Below are positions 1-7,118 of a stretch of DNA of 15,088 bases, one piece after another; position 1 is the first letter of the stretch; each line of letters begins with the position of its first letter. This stretch comes from JBFKUL01 sp041635755 (GTDB lineage: Bacteria; Pseudomonadota; Gammaproteobacteria; Burkholderiales; SG8-39): assembly GCA_041635755.1 (NCBI GenBank), contig JBFKUL010000049.1:1-15088 (forward strand), written 5' to 3'. The position numbers and the translations under genes were made by a program. Below the pieces are notes generated by a model. The model made no database searches. It saw only the letters and a list, made by a program, of their open reading frames with translations, and had not been told where the DNA came from.

Positions 1-750
1 CGCCGCGCCGTAGCGCTTGACGAGCTGCAGCACGCGCGCGCGCGCGGTAAGGTTGCCGGCGAATTGCGCGCGGAAATCGAGCGCCACGGCCTCGGGCTTG
101 CGCGAGGAGCGCAGGTAAAGCTCCTCGATGTCGCGACGAATTGCATCCCCCTCCACGATCTTAACGGGCGGGATGAGGATGCCTTCGTCGAAGGCGTCGC
201 GCGCCGAGGGACAGAAGCTGCCCGGGGTGATGCCGCCGATATCGTACTGGTGCAGGCAGTTGGTCACCCAGCAAAAGAGCTCGCCCTTCCAGAACACCGG
301 GCACAGCAGCATCACGTCCATCTGGTGCGCGGCGCCGACCCAGGGATCGTTGGCGAGAAACATGTCACCGTCCCGGATTCCAGGGTTGTCGCTGCGGTTC
401 TCGAGCGTCCATTTGACCTGCGTGTCCGTGACGCCCGACATGTACTGCATGTACGGGCCGAAATAGACAAACTCGGCGTCCTCGGTGAGGATCGACGGAT
501 TGAGATCGAGCGCGTACATCGCCACCGGCGAGCCCGAGAGCCGCTGGATCGTGGCGCCGTGTTCCTCGTTCACGTTCCACAGGGCGTGACGCACCACCTC
601 GAAGGTCACGGGGTCGATGTCCCGCTGCCATTTTCGGTGCAGGCGCAGCGTCTTCGAGATCGAGAGTTTCTTGGGCGGCACGTAGCCGCTGCGCCGGCCG
701 TCGAAGTGCGCGGCCGCCAGCTCGCTCAGTTTCTTCAGGGGGGCGTTCAT
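1..750 (-). CDS. hyuB: Hydantoinase B/oxoprolinase family protein, HyuB, C-terminally cut by window edge
   Basis: The first 250 codons are present, from an ATG at 750 to the left edge with no stop; the family is usually about 520-780 residues, so over half of the gene is missing. Translation shows the HyuB N-terminal core: RDIDPVTFEVVRHAL near residues 44-58, NDPWVGAAHQMDV near 133-145, and CLHQYDIGGITPGSF near 156-170, which match the conserved NDPxxGxxHxxD and H-x2-D-I-G-G blocks. The ATG overlaps the hyuA stop by four bases (ATGA), so the two subunits are probably translationally coupled and form one enzyme. In this family HyuA/HyuB pairs either open cyclic amides (hydantoin, oxoproline) with ATP or carboxylate ketones (acetone and acetophenone carboxylases). 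The spelling NDPWVGAAHQ and the RDIDPVTFEV start feel closer to the carboxylase-like branch, but that is an impression, not an alignment. The family is certain, the substrate unknown. Confidence 0.9.
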   Translation of the reverse strand, partial: MNAPLKKLSELAAAHFDGRRSGYVPPKKLSISKTLRLHRKWQRDIDPVTFEVVRHALWNVNEEHGATIQRLSGSPVAMYALDLNPSILTEDAEFVYFGPYMQYMSGVTDTQVKWTLENRSDNPGIRDGDMFLANDPWVGAAHQMDVMLLCPVFWKGELFCWVTNCLHQYDIGGITPGSFCPSARDAFDEGILIPPVKIVEGDAIRRDIEELYLRSSRKPEAVALDFRAQFAGNLTARARVLQLVKRYGAA

Positions 751-2861
751 CGGTCGAAGGTCATCTCGAAATTGCCAAGGGGATCGAGGCGCAGACGCCG
801 GCCCGGGTGCACGACCACCGTCGTGTCCGCGGTCTCGACGATCGCGGGCCCGCGCAGGCGGTTGCCGATGGCGAGCCGATCGCCGTCGTACACCGGCGTC
901 GTGCGCCGCTTCTTCAGGTCCGGCCAGTAGATGTCGCGCTTGCCGCGCAGGGCGCCGCGCGGGATCTTCGCCGTCGACTTGCGTGCGCGTACCAGCTTCG
1001 GCCGCGGCGTCAGGGCGCGCGCGCGCAGACGGCAGACGACGATCTCGAGCTGCGCGCCGGCGAGCGCCGAGCCGCGCCCGTAGAGCTGCTCGTAGCGCTC
1101 GACGAAGCGTTCCCGCAGCGCCTGCCCATAGCCGGCCGGCGCGCGCGTCCAGGGCAGCAGCACCTCGACTTCATTGATCTGGCCCTTGTGGCGCAGGTCG
1201 AGCGAGAACTCGAAGCGCTGGCGCGCTGCGGCAATGCCCTCGGCCGCCATGATGCGCTGCGCCTGCTTCTCCAGCCGCTCGAGATTCTGGTTGATGCGCG
1301 CCGCCGGCACTGGTGTCGGCATGATCTCGGTGTGCTCCAGAACGTGCAGCACGTCCGCCGCGGCGGCGCCGAAAGCGCACCAGGTCGAGGCGGCCTTTCT
1401 CTGCGGCACGATGACCTTCTTGACGCCCAGCTCGCGCGCGAACACGCCGGCGTGCGCCGGCCCGGCGCCGCCGAAGGCGTACAGCACGAAGTCGCGCGGA
1501 TCGAAGCCCTTCTCGACCGTCACCTTGCGCACGATGTCGGCCATGTTCAGCTCGACAATGCGGCAAATGCCCGCCGCGCACTCAATCGGATCCATGCCGA
1601 TCTGCGCGCCGAGTTCTGCGATCGCCTGCGTCGCCGCCTGCGTGTCGAGCTTCAGCCGCCCCTCGGCAAAGTTCTCGGGGTCGAGGTAGCCGAGCACCAG
1701 TTGCGCATCGGTCACCGTCGGCACGGTGCCGCCGCGCCCGTAGCACACCGGACCGGGAAACGCGCCGGCGCTCTCCGGTCCCACGCTCATCGTGCGGGAC
1801 TCGGCATGCGCGCGCACCAGACTGCCGCCGCCGGCGCCGATCGCCTGCAGGTCCACCTTCGGCAGGAAGTATTCGTACTGGTCGGTATTGCTGATGAAGG
1901 AGTACGCCGGCTTGCCGCCCTGGATGATCGAGACGTCGAACGACGTGCCGCCCATGTCGGTGGTGATGATGTTGGCATCGCCCATCGCGGCGCCGAGGTA
2001 CATCGAGGCCGTCACCCCTGCGACCGGGCCCGAGTCGAGGGTGAGCAGCGGCGCCTCGCCCGCGCGCGACACGGGCACCGTGCCGCCGCCGCACTGCGCG
2101 ATCTGCAGGCCGTGCGTGTAGCCGAGCTGCGTCAGCGTGCGGTCCAGCTTTTCCAGGTACCCCGACATCACCGGCCCAAGGGTCGCGTTCAGCGCCGTGG
2201 CCGTGACGCGCTCGTACTCACCCCACTTCGGCGCAATGTCGACCGAGCAGGTGACGAACACGTCGGGGGCGATCTGCTTTACCAGCGCCCGGACCCGCTG
2301 CTCGTGCTGCGGATTCCTGAACGACCAGAGAAAGCAGATCGCGATCGCCTGCACGCCTTCGGCGACGAGCTCCCGGATCGCGCTTTGCGCCTGCGCCTCG
2401 TTTAGCGCCACCACGATTTCGCCGAAGCAGTCCACGCGCTCCGAGATGCCGCGAATCAGGCGCTTGGGCACGATCGGGGTCGGTTTCGACGTTTCCGGGA
2501 AGTGCACCACCTTGCGGATATCGCGCCCGCCGTAGCCGCGCGAGCCGCGCATGATGTGAATCGCGTCCTCGTGGCCTTTGGTGGTGATGAGTCCGAGCTT
2601 CGCGCCTTTTTTCTGGATGATCGTGTTCGTGCCCACCGTCGTGCCGTGCGAGAGGAATGCGATCTCGCTGCAGAATGTCCTGAGCGGCAATCCGAGCGCT
2701 TCGGCGCCCGCGCTGAGGGCGTCCATCATGCCCCGGGAGAAGTCCTGCGGCGTCGAGGGCACCTTGGTCGTGAGCAGCTTTCCTGCGCCGTCCACAATGG
2801 CGCAATCGGTAAAGGTTCCGCCGATGTCGATACCGACGAGATATTGCACGTGTTTGGCCAT
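747..2861 (-). CDS. hyuA: Hydantoinase A/oxoprolinase family protein, HyuA
   Basis: A 704-residue protein of normal length for HyuA or acetone carboxylase beta subunits. It is the ATP-using subunit that should work with HyuB downstream on a cyclic amide or a ketone-like substrate in the cytoplasm. Visible motifs are the N-terminal actin-like phosphate loop GIDIGGTFTDCAIVD (10-24), TTVGTNTIIQKKGAKLGLIT (74-93), the second glycine-rich loop DMGGTSFDV (302-310), VDLQAIGAGGGSLV (336-349), a GPESAGAFPGPVCYGRGG stretch (361-378) and FGGAGPAHA (463-471). In many hydantoinases the fourth motif has His where Gln339 stands here (VDIHxxGAGGGS), which may separate it from true hydantoinases. The ATG at 2861 directly precedes the conserved start and lies 10 bases after the MetE-like gene's stop; the ribosome binding site is weak, suggesting coupling. 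Family assignment is firm; N-methylhydantoinase, oxoprolinase and acetone/acetophenone carboxylase all remain possible. Confidence 0.93.
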   Translation of the reverse strand: MAKHVQYLVGIDIGGTFTDCAIVDGAGKLLTTKVPSTPQDFSRGMMDALSAGAEALGLPLRTFCSEIAFLSHGTTVGTNTIIQKKGAKLGLITTKGHEDAIHIMRGSRGYGGRDIRKVVHFPETSKPTPIVPKRLIRGISERVDCFGEIVVALNEAQAQSAIRELVAEGVQAIAICFLWSFRNPQHEQRVRALVKQIAPDVFVTCSVDIAPKWGEYERVTATALNATLGPVMSGYLEKLDRTLTQLGYTHGLQIAQCGGGTVPVSRAGEAPLLTLDSGPVAGVTASMYLGAAMGDANIITTDMGGTSFDVSIIQGGKPAYSFISNTDQYEYFLPKVDLQAIGAGGGSLVRAHAESRTMSVGPESAGAFPGPVCYGRGGTVPTVTDAQLVLGYLDPENFAEGRLKLDTQAATQAIAELGAQIGMDPIECAAGICRIVELNMADIVRKVTVEKGFDPRDFVLYAFGGAGPAHAGVFARELGVKKVIVPQRKAASTWCAFGAAAADVLHVLEHTEIMPTPVPAARINQNLERLEKQAQRIMAAEGIAAARQRFEFSLDLRHKGQINEVEVLLPWTRAPAGYGQALRERFVERYEQLYGRGSALAGAQLEIVVCRLRARALTPRPKLVRARKSTAKIPRGALRGKRDIYWPDLKKRRTTPVYDGDRLAIGNRLRGPAIVETADTTVVVHPGRRLRLDPLGNFEMTFDR

Positions 2862-2871
2862 GCAGCGCGCG

Positions 2872-3900
2872 CTACGAGCGCCCGTACTCGGCGCGCAGCA
2901 GCTTCGCCGCCTCGACCATGGCGCGCAGCTTGCCTTCGGCGACCTCGCGCGGCAGGTATTTCATGCCGCAATCGGGCGCCAGGATCACGCTTTCCTTCGC
3001 GACATACGGCAGCGCGCGGCGGATGCGCTGGGCGACGGTTTGCGGCGTTTCGACCTGCATGTCGTTCAGGTCGATGCAGCCGACCATGATTGCCTTGCCC
3101 TTGAGCTTCGAGAGCACCGAGCAATCGAGCTTCGATTGCGCCGTCTCGATCGAGATCTGCCTGCACGCGCAGCCGGCGAACTCCGGCAGAAAAGAATAGC
3201 CCGAAGGCCGCTGGTGGATGATCGCCGCATAGCCGAAGCAGATGTGCACCGCGGTGACGCCTTTGACGCCCTCGAGCGCGCGGTTGAGTGCCTTGAGGCC
3301 AAACTGGCGTGCCTTCTCCGGCCGTGCCTGCATGTAGGGTTCGTCGAGCTGCACGATGTCGGCGCCGGCGGCGAAGAGGTCGCGGATTTCCTCGTTCACT
3401 GCGACGGCGTAGTCCATCGCCGCCGCCTCGTCGCTGTCGTAGAAATCGTTCTGCGCCTGCTGCGACATGGTGAATGGCCCCGGCACCGTCATCTTCACCC
3501 TTCGGTCAGTATGCCGCCGCAGGAACTTCAGGTCCTCGACCTCGACCGGATGCTTTCGGCGGATGCGCCCGACGATCCTCGGCACGGGATTGGGATGGCC
3601 CGAGCGGTCGAGCGCCGTGCCCGGGTTGTCGAGATCGACGCCCTCCAGCGCCGTGGCGAAGCGGTTGGAGTAGCTCTCGCGCCGGATCTCGCCGTCCGTG
3701 ATGATGTCGAGCCCGGCGGTTTCCTGAGCACGAATCGCGAGGCGGGTCGCATCGTCCTGCGCCTGCTCCAGATAGTCCGGCGCAACGCGCCACAGCTCGC
3801 GCGCGCGCACCCGGGGCGGAAACCGCCCGGCCAGCTTCGCGCGGTCGATCAGCCAGTCGGGCTGTGGGAAGCTGCCGACAAGGGTCGTGGGAAACAGCAT
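2872..3900 (-). CDS. Short (core-type) MetE-like cobalamin-independent methionine synthase family protein
   Basis: A 342-residue protein matching only the C-terminal catalytic barrel of MetE (full MetE is about 750 residues). The zinc ligands of MetE are all present: His219 and Cys221 in VHICFG, Glu252 in QISIETAQS, and Cys311 in APDCGMKYLP. The start reads MLFPTTLVGSFPQP, the usual N-terminus of these proteins. An in-frame ATG at 3996 would add 32 unrelated residues; 3900 is chosen because AAGGCGAGG (3907-3915, minus strand) sits six bases before it. Enzymes of this fold move a methyl or alkyl group onto a thiol: methionine synthases (including short folate-independent ones that use methylcobalamin), and epoxyalkane:coenzyme M transferase. 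As first gene of an operon with hyuA and hyuB, it may act on a catabolic substrate rather than make methionine; this is inference. Family confident, role open. Confidence 0.88.
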   Translation of the reverse strand: MLFPTTLVGSFPQPDWLIDRAKLAGRFPPRVRARELWRVAPDYLEQAQDDATRLAIRAQETAGLDIITDGEIRRESYSNRFATALEGVDLDNPGTALDRSGHPNPVPRIVGRIRRKHPVEVEDLKFLRRHTDRRVKMTVPGPFTMSQQAQNDFYDSDEAAAMDYAVAVNEEIRDLFAAGADIVQLDEPYMQARPEKARQFGLKALNRALEGVKGVTAVHICFGYAAIIHQRPSGYSFLPEFAGCACRQISIETAQSKLDCSVLSKLKGKAIMVGCIDLNDMQVETPQTVAQRIRRALPYVAKESVILAPDCGMKYLPREVAEGKLRAMVEAAKLLRAEYGRS

Positions 3901-4037
3901 CGCTGACCTCGCCTTAGGGGTTCGATGATCGATCCACCGGGATGCACTAGTATAGAAGCTCTCCATCGATCGCGGTCGTCCGCGGACTCGGGTCACGGCC
4001 GCGGGCGCGGCGCCGCAGACTGGCCAAGCGCGCTGCG
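3901..4037. other. Divergent intergenic region between MetE-like/hyu operon and ABC/Mo-hydroxylase arm
   Basis: These 137 bases separate two oppositely transcribed gene groups and are the only place where both could be controlled together. They contain a TATACT box for the minus strand (3949-3954) and two copies of ATCGATC (3929-3935 and 3965-3971), each part of a palindrome (GATCGATC and ATCGATCG), lying about equally far on either side of that box. No clear Shine-Dalgarno sequence precedes the ATG at 4038 and I found no convincing plus-strand promoter. A regulator bound to the repeated sites could block or bend the region, but no regulator gene is in the window. Confidence 0.5.
3949..3954 (-). 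promoter_or_regulatory. Candidate -10 box (TATACT) for the MetE-like/hyuA/hyuB operon
   Basis: Reading the minus strand, TATACT matches five of six bases of the sigma-70 -10 consensus and stands out in a GC-rich gap. A start about seven bases downstream would give a leader of about 40 nt before the ATG at 3900, with the Shine-Dalgarno sequence at 3907-3915 inside it. The -35 position, 17 bases upstream, reads roughly GACCGC and is poor, so either an activator is needed or the match is chance. Confidence 0.4.
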
Positions 4038-4964
4038 ATGTCGCCCATTATCTCCATTTCGAAGCTCTCCAAGACCTACGCCTCGGGCTTTCAGGCGCTC
4101 AAGAGCGTCGACCTCGAGATCCGGCGCGGCGAAATCTTCGGCCTGCTGGGCCCGAATGGCGCCGGAAAGACAACGCTGATCAACGTCGTCTGCGGCATCG
4201 TGACGCCGAGCGCGGGCACGGTGACGGTGGGCGGTCACGACATCCTGCGGGACTACCGTGCGACGCGCGCCATGATCGGCCTGGTGCCGCAGGAGCTCAC
4301 TAACAACGCCTTCGACAGCGTTTGGGGCACGGTCAGCTTCAGCCGCGGCCTGTTCGGCAAGCCTCCCGATCCCGAGCGCGTGGCGCAGGTGCTGCGCACG
4401 CTGTCGCTGCTGGACCGGAAGGACGCCAAAGTGATGACGCTCTCGGGCGGCATGAAGCGCCGCATGCTGATCGCCAAGGCGCTGGCGCACGACCCGCAGG
4501 TGCTGTTCCTCGACGAGCCGACCGCCGGCGTCGACGTCGAGCTGCGCCACGACATGTGGCAGGCGGTGCGCGCGCTGCGCGAAGCAGGCGTCACGGTCAT
4601 CCTCACCACGCACTACATCGAGGAGGCCGAGCTGATGGCCGATCGCATCGGCATCATCAATCACGGGGAGATCGTCGTGGTCGATGACAAGTCGGAGCTG
4701 ATGCGCAAGCTCGGCAAAAAGCAGCTGGTGCTGCAGCTGCACGCGCCGCTCGAGGCCGTGCCGCCCGCGCTGGCCGCGCATCGCCTCGCCCTGGCGTCCG
4801 GCGGCTGCGAGCTCGTGTACACCTACGACACCCAGGGCGAGCGCATTGGGATCCCGGAGCTGCTGCGCGACCTCGGCAAGGCCGGCATCGGCTTCAAGGA
4901 CCTGCACACCACGCAAAGCTCGCTCGAGAAGATCTTCGTCGACCTGGTGAGGCCGCGGCGGTGA
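4038..4964 (+). CDS. ABC transporter ATP-binding protein (YadG/drug-exporter type)
   Basis: A 308-residue cytoplasmic ATPase that should power the membrane protein encoded next. All ABC motifs are intact: Walker A GPNGAGKT (38-45), Q-loop Gln85 in VPQE, signature LSGGMKRR (135-142), Walker B VLFLDE (155-160), D-loop AGVD (163-166) and switch His192 in TTHYIEEAE. LSGGMKRR, EPTAGVD and HYIEEAE are typical of ABC-2 exporters such as YadG, not of binding-protein-dependent importers, and no periplasmic binding protein gene is near. The tail after about residue 225 is a short accessory region. The ATG at 4038 is directly before the conserved N-terminus, though no good ribosome binding site is visible. 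The stop overlaps the permease GTG by four bases. The cargo is unknown; export of a toxic substrate or intermediate of the following cluster is possible. Confidence 0.95.
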   Translation: MSPIISISKLSKTYASGFQALKSVDLEIRRGEIFGLLGPNGAGKTTLINVVCGIVTPSAGTVTVGGHDILRDYRATRAMIGLVPQELTNNAFDSVWGTVSFSRGLFGKPPDPERVAQVLRTLSLLDRKDAKVMTLSGGMKRRMLIAKALAHDPQVLFLDEPTAGVDVELRHDMWQAVRALREAGVTVILTTHYIEEAELMADRIGIINHGEIVVVDDKSELMRKLGKKQLVLQLHAPLEAVPPALAAHRLALASGGCELVYTYDTQGERIGIPELLRDLGKAGIGFKDLHTTQSSLEKIFVDLVRPRR

Positions 4965-5722
4965 ATTACCACGCGATCCGCGCGATCTTTCTCTACGAGC
5001 TGGCACGCACCGGGCGCACTGTGCTGCAGAGCATCGTCGCTCCGGTGGTCTCGACCTCGCTTTTCTTCGTGGTATTCGGCGCGGCGATCGGCACGCGCAT
5101 CGCGGAGGTCGAGGGCGTGAGCTACGGCGCGTTCATCGTGCCGGGCTTGGTGATGCTGACGCTGCTCACGCAAAGCGTCTCGAACGCCTCGTTCGGCATC
5201 TTCTTCCCGCGCTTTACCGGCACGATGTACGAGATCCTTTCGGCACCGGTATCGTACGTCGAGATCGTCATCGGCTACGTCGGCGCCGCGGCCGCCAAGT
5301 CGGTCGTCCTGGCGCTCGTCATCCTGGCCACGGCGAGCCTGTTCGTGCCGCTGCGCATCGCGCACCCGGGCTGGATGCTCGCGTTCCTGCTGCTGACCGT
5401 CGTCACCTTCAGCCTACTCGGCTTCATCATCGGTATCGTGGCCGACGGCTTCGAGCAGCTGCAGTTCGTGCCGCTGCTCGTCATCACGCCGCTCACCTTT
5501 CTCGGCGGCACCTTCTATTCGATCGACGTGCTGCCGCCGGCCTGGCGCACCGCGACGCTGTTCAACCCGATCGTTTATCTGGTGAGCGGCTTTCGCTGGA
5601 GCTTCTACGACATCGCGGATGTCCACGTCGGCGTGAGCCTCGCGATGACGCTCGGCTTCCTGCTTGCGTGCCTCGCTGTAACCGGATGGATCTTCAAAAC
5701 GGGCTACCGGCTGAAGGCCTAG
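4961..5722 (+). CDS. ABC-2 type transporter permease (YadH-like)
   Basis: A 253-residue inner-membrane protein with about six hydrophobic segments, at roughly 22-44, 56-78, 101-130, 137-163, 168-186 and 224-246, the standard ABC-2 layout. The C-terminal block FNPIVYLVSGFRWSF (201-215), preceded by FLGGTFYSIDVLPPAW (180-195), is characteristic of the YadH/NodJ-type permease. It starts with GTG at 4961 whose last two bases are shared with the TGA of the ATPase gene (GTGA), implying coupled translation and a 1:1 complex; two ATPase and two permease subunits would form the exporter. The next gene begins 35 bases downstream on the same strand, so the transporter may be co-transcribed with the molybdenum hydroxylase genes, although a candidate promoter lies in that gap. 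Cargo cannot be read from the sequence. Confidence 0.93.
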   Translation: MNYHAIRAIFLYELARTGRTVLQSIVAPVVSTSLFFVVFGAAIGTRIAEVEGVSYGAFIVPGLVMLTLLTQSVSNASFGIFFPRFTGTMYEILSAPVSYVEIVIGYVGAAAAKSVVLALVILATASLFVPLRIAHPGWMLAFLLLTVVTFSLLGFIIGIVADGFEQLQFVPLLVITPLTFLGGTFYSIDVLPPAWRTATLFNPIVYLVSGFRWSFYDIADVHVGVSLAMTLGFLLACLAVTGWIFKTGYRLKA

Positions 5723-5728
5723 TGCGGG

Positions 5729-5734
5729 CATAAT
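5729..5734 (+). promoter_or_regulatory. Candidate -10 box (CATAAT) upstream of the Mo-hydroxylase genes
   Basis: CATAAT matches five of six -10 consensus bases in the 35-base gap between the permease stop and the FAD subunit ATG. Transcription would begin near 5741, exactly at the GAGGAGGAGG ribosome binding site (5741-5750), giving an unusually short leader. No good -35 element is seen at the right distance, which would fall inside the permease gene. If real, the hydroxylase genes can be expressed apart from the transporter. Confidence 0.33.
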
Positions 5735-5757
5735 CGGCGCGAGGAGGAGGGTCCCGA

Positions 5758-6612
5758 ATGAAGGCGCCAGCATTCGCCTACGCGAAGCCGCGCTCGCTCA
5801 AGGAGGCGTTCACCCTGCTCGAGCGTCACGGCGAGCGCGCGAGGTTGCTCGCGGGCGGTCAAAGCCTGATCGCCAGCCTCAACATGCGGCTTGCGGCGCC
5901 CGAGATCCTGATCGACCTGAACGGGCTTCCCGGCCTCGACGCAATCGAGCTGCGCGGCGGGCAGCTGATGATCGGCGCGCTTGCGCGCCATCGCGCGATC
6001 GAGCGCTCGGCGCTCGTGGCGCGGCACGCGCCGCTGCTCGCCCAGGCAGCGCCGCACATCGCGCACGTCGCGATCCGCAATGCCGGGACCTTCGGCGGTT
6101 CGCTCGCCATGGCCGATCCGGCCGCCGAATGGCCGGCGTGCTGCGTCGCGCTCGAAGCGACCCTCGTCGCCGCCTCGGCGAAAGGCGAGCGGCGCATTCC
6201 CGCGGCGCAGTTTTTCAAGTCGCTCTACACCACGGCGCTCGCGCCGAACGAGATCCTCACCGCGGTCGAAGTGCCGGTTGCCGGCAAGGACAGCCGCAGC
6301 GCCTTCCTCGAGCTGGTGCGGCGCCGCGGCGACTACGCGATCGTGGGCGTCGCGGCACTGGCCGAGCGCAGCCGCGACGCGCTGTCGCGCCTGCGGCTGG
6401 TGTTCCTAGGCGTGGGCGATGCGCCGGTGCCGGCGAGAAAGGCCATGGCCGCGCTTGAAGGCCAGCGCGCGTCGCCCGAGACGATCGCCGCGGCGCAGGC
6501 GGCGCTCGAGCACGATCTCGCGCCGCTGGCCGACCTGTACCAGTCGGCCGCCGCAAAACTGCACCTGTCGCGCGTGCTGCTGGGCCGGGCGGTTACGGCG
6601 CTGGCGGACTGA
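5758..6612 (+). CDS. FAD-binding (medium) subunit of a xanthine dehydrogenase/CO dehydrogenase-type molybdenum hydroxylase
   Basis: A 284-residue protein, the usual length of CoxM-type subunits, which pass electrons from the iron-sulfur subunit to FAD and on to an acceptor. Both FAD pyrophosphate-binding motifs are present: AGGQSLIASLNMRLAAP (32-48) and RNAGTFGGSLAMADPAAEWP (107-126). The C-terminal CODH flavoprotein domain includes the typical RGDYAIVGVAA (190-200). The ATG at 5758 is supported by a strong GAGGAGG ribosome binding site eight bases upstream and by the common start MKAPAFAYAKPRSL. It is the first of three subunit genes in the order FAD, FeS, Mo; the next begins 17 bases after its stop. 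The phosphate loop reads IAS where many relatives have IPL or IPM, a small change. Identity as the medium subunit is secure; the enzyme's substrate is not determined by it. Confidence 0.95.
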   Translation: MKAPAFAYAKPRSLKEAFTLLERHGERARLLAGGQSLIASLNMRLAAPEILIDLNGLPGLDAIELRGGQLMIGALARHRAIERSALVARHAPLLAQAAPHIAHVAIRNAGTFGGSLAMADPAAEWPACCVALEATLVAASAKGERRIPAAQFFKSLYTTALAPNEILTAVEVPVAGKDSRSAFLELVRRRGDYAIVGVAALAERSRDALSRLRLVFLGVGDAPVPARKAMAALEGQRASPETIAAAQAALEHDLAPLADLYQSAAAKLHLSRVLLGRAVTALAD

Positions 6613-6615
6613 GTC

Positions 6616-6622
6616 GGGAGGA
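6616..6622 (+). promoter_or_regulatory. Ribosome binding site GGGAGGA that decides a TTG start
   Basis: GGGAGGA ends seven bases before TTG at 6630. The protein's conserved region begins only a few residues after this codon, and no ATG or GTG in frame lies between the upstream stop and the ferredoxin fold, so the start of the iron-sulfur subunit gene should be this TTG. Confidence 0.7.
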
Positions 6623-6629
6623 CCCACGC

Positions 6630-7114
<485 letters not shown>

Positions 7115-7118
<4 letters not shown>

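Noticed and set aside
1..80. CGCGCG runs as Z-DNA or repeat element
   Set aside because: Short alternating CG tracts occur all over this window as a by-product of Arg/Ala codons; this one lies inside hyuB coding sequence.
807..2405. A 532-codon open frame on the plus strand opposite hyuA
   Set aside because: It is Arg/His/Ala-rich with no recognisable domain, and lies fully antisense to a gene with clear family motifs; long shadow frames are expected at this GC content.
3901..3996. N-terminal extension of the MetE-like protein from ATG 3996
   Set aside because: The extra 32 residues match nothing, cross the likely promoter, and ATG 3900 has a good ribosome binding site and begins the conserved domain.
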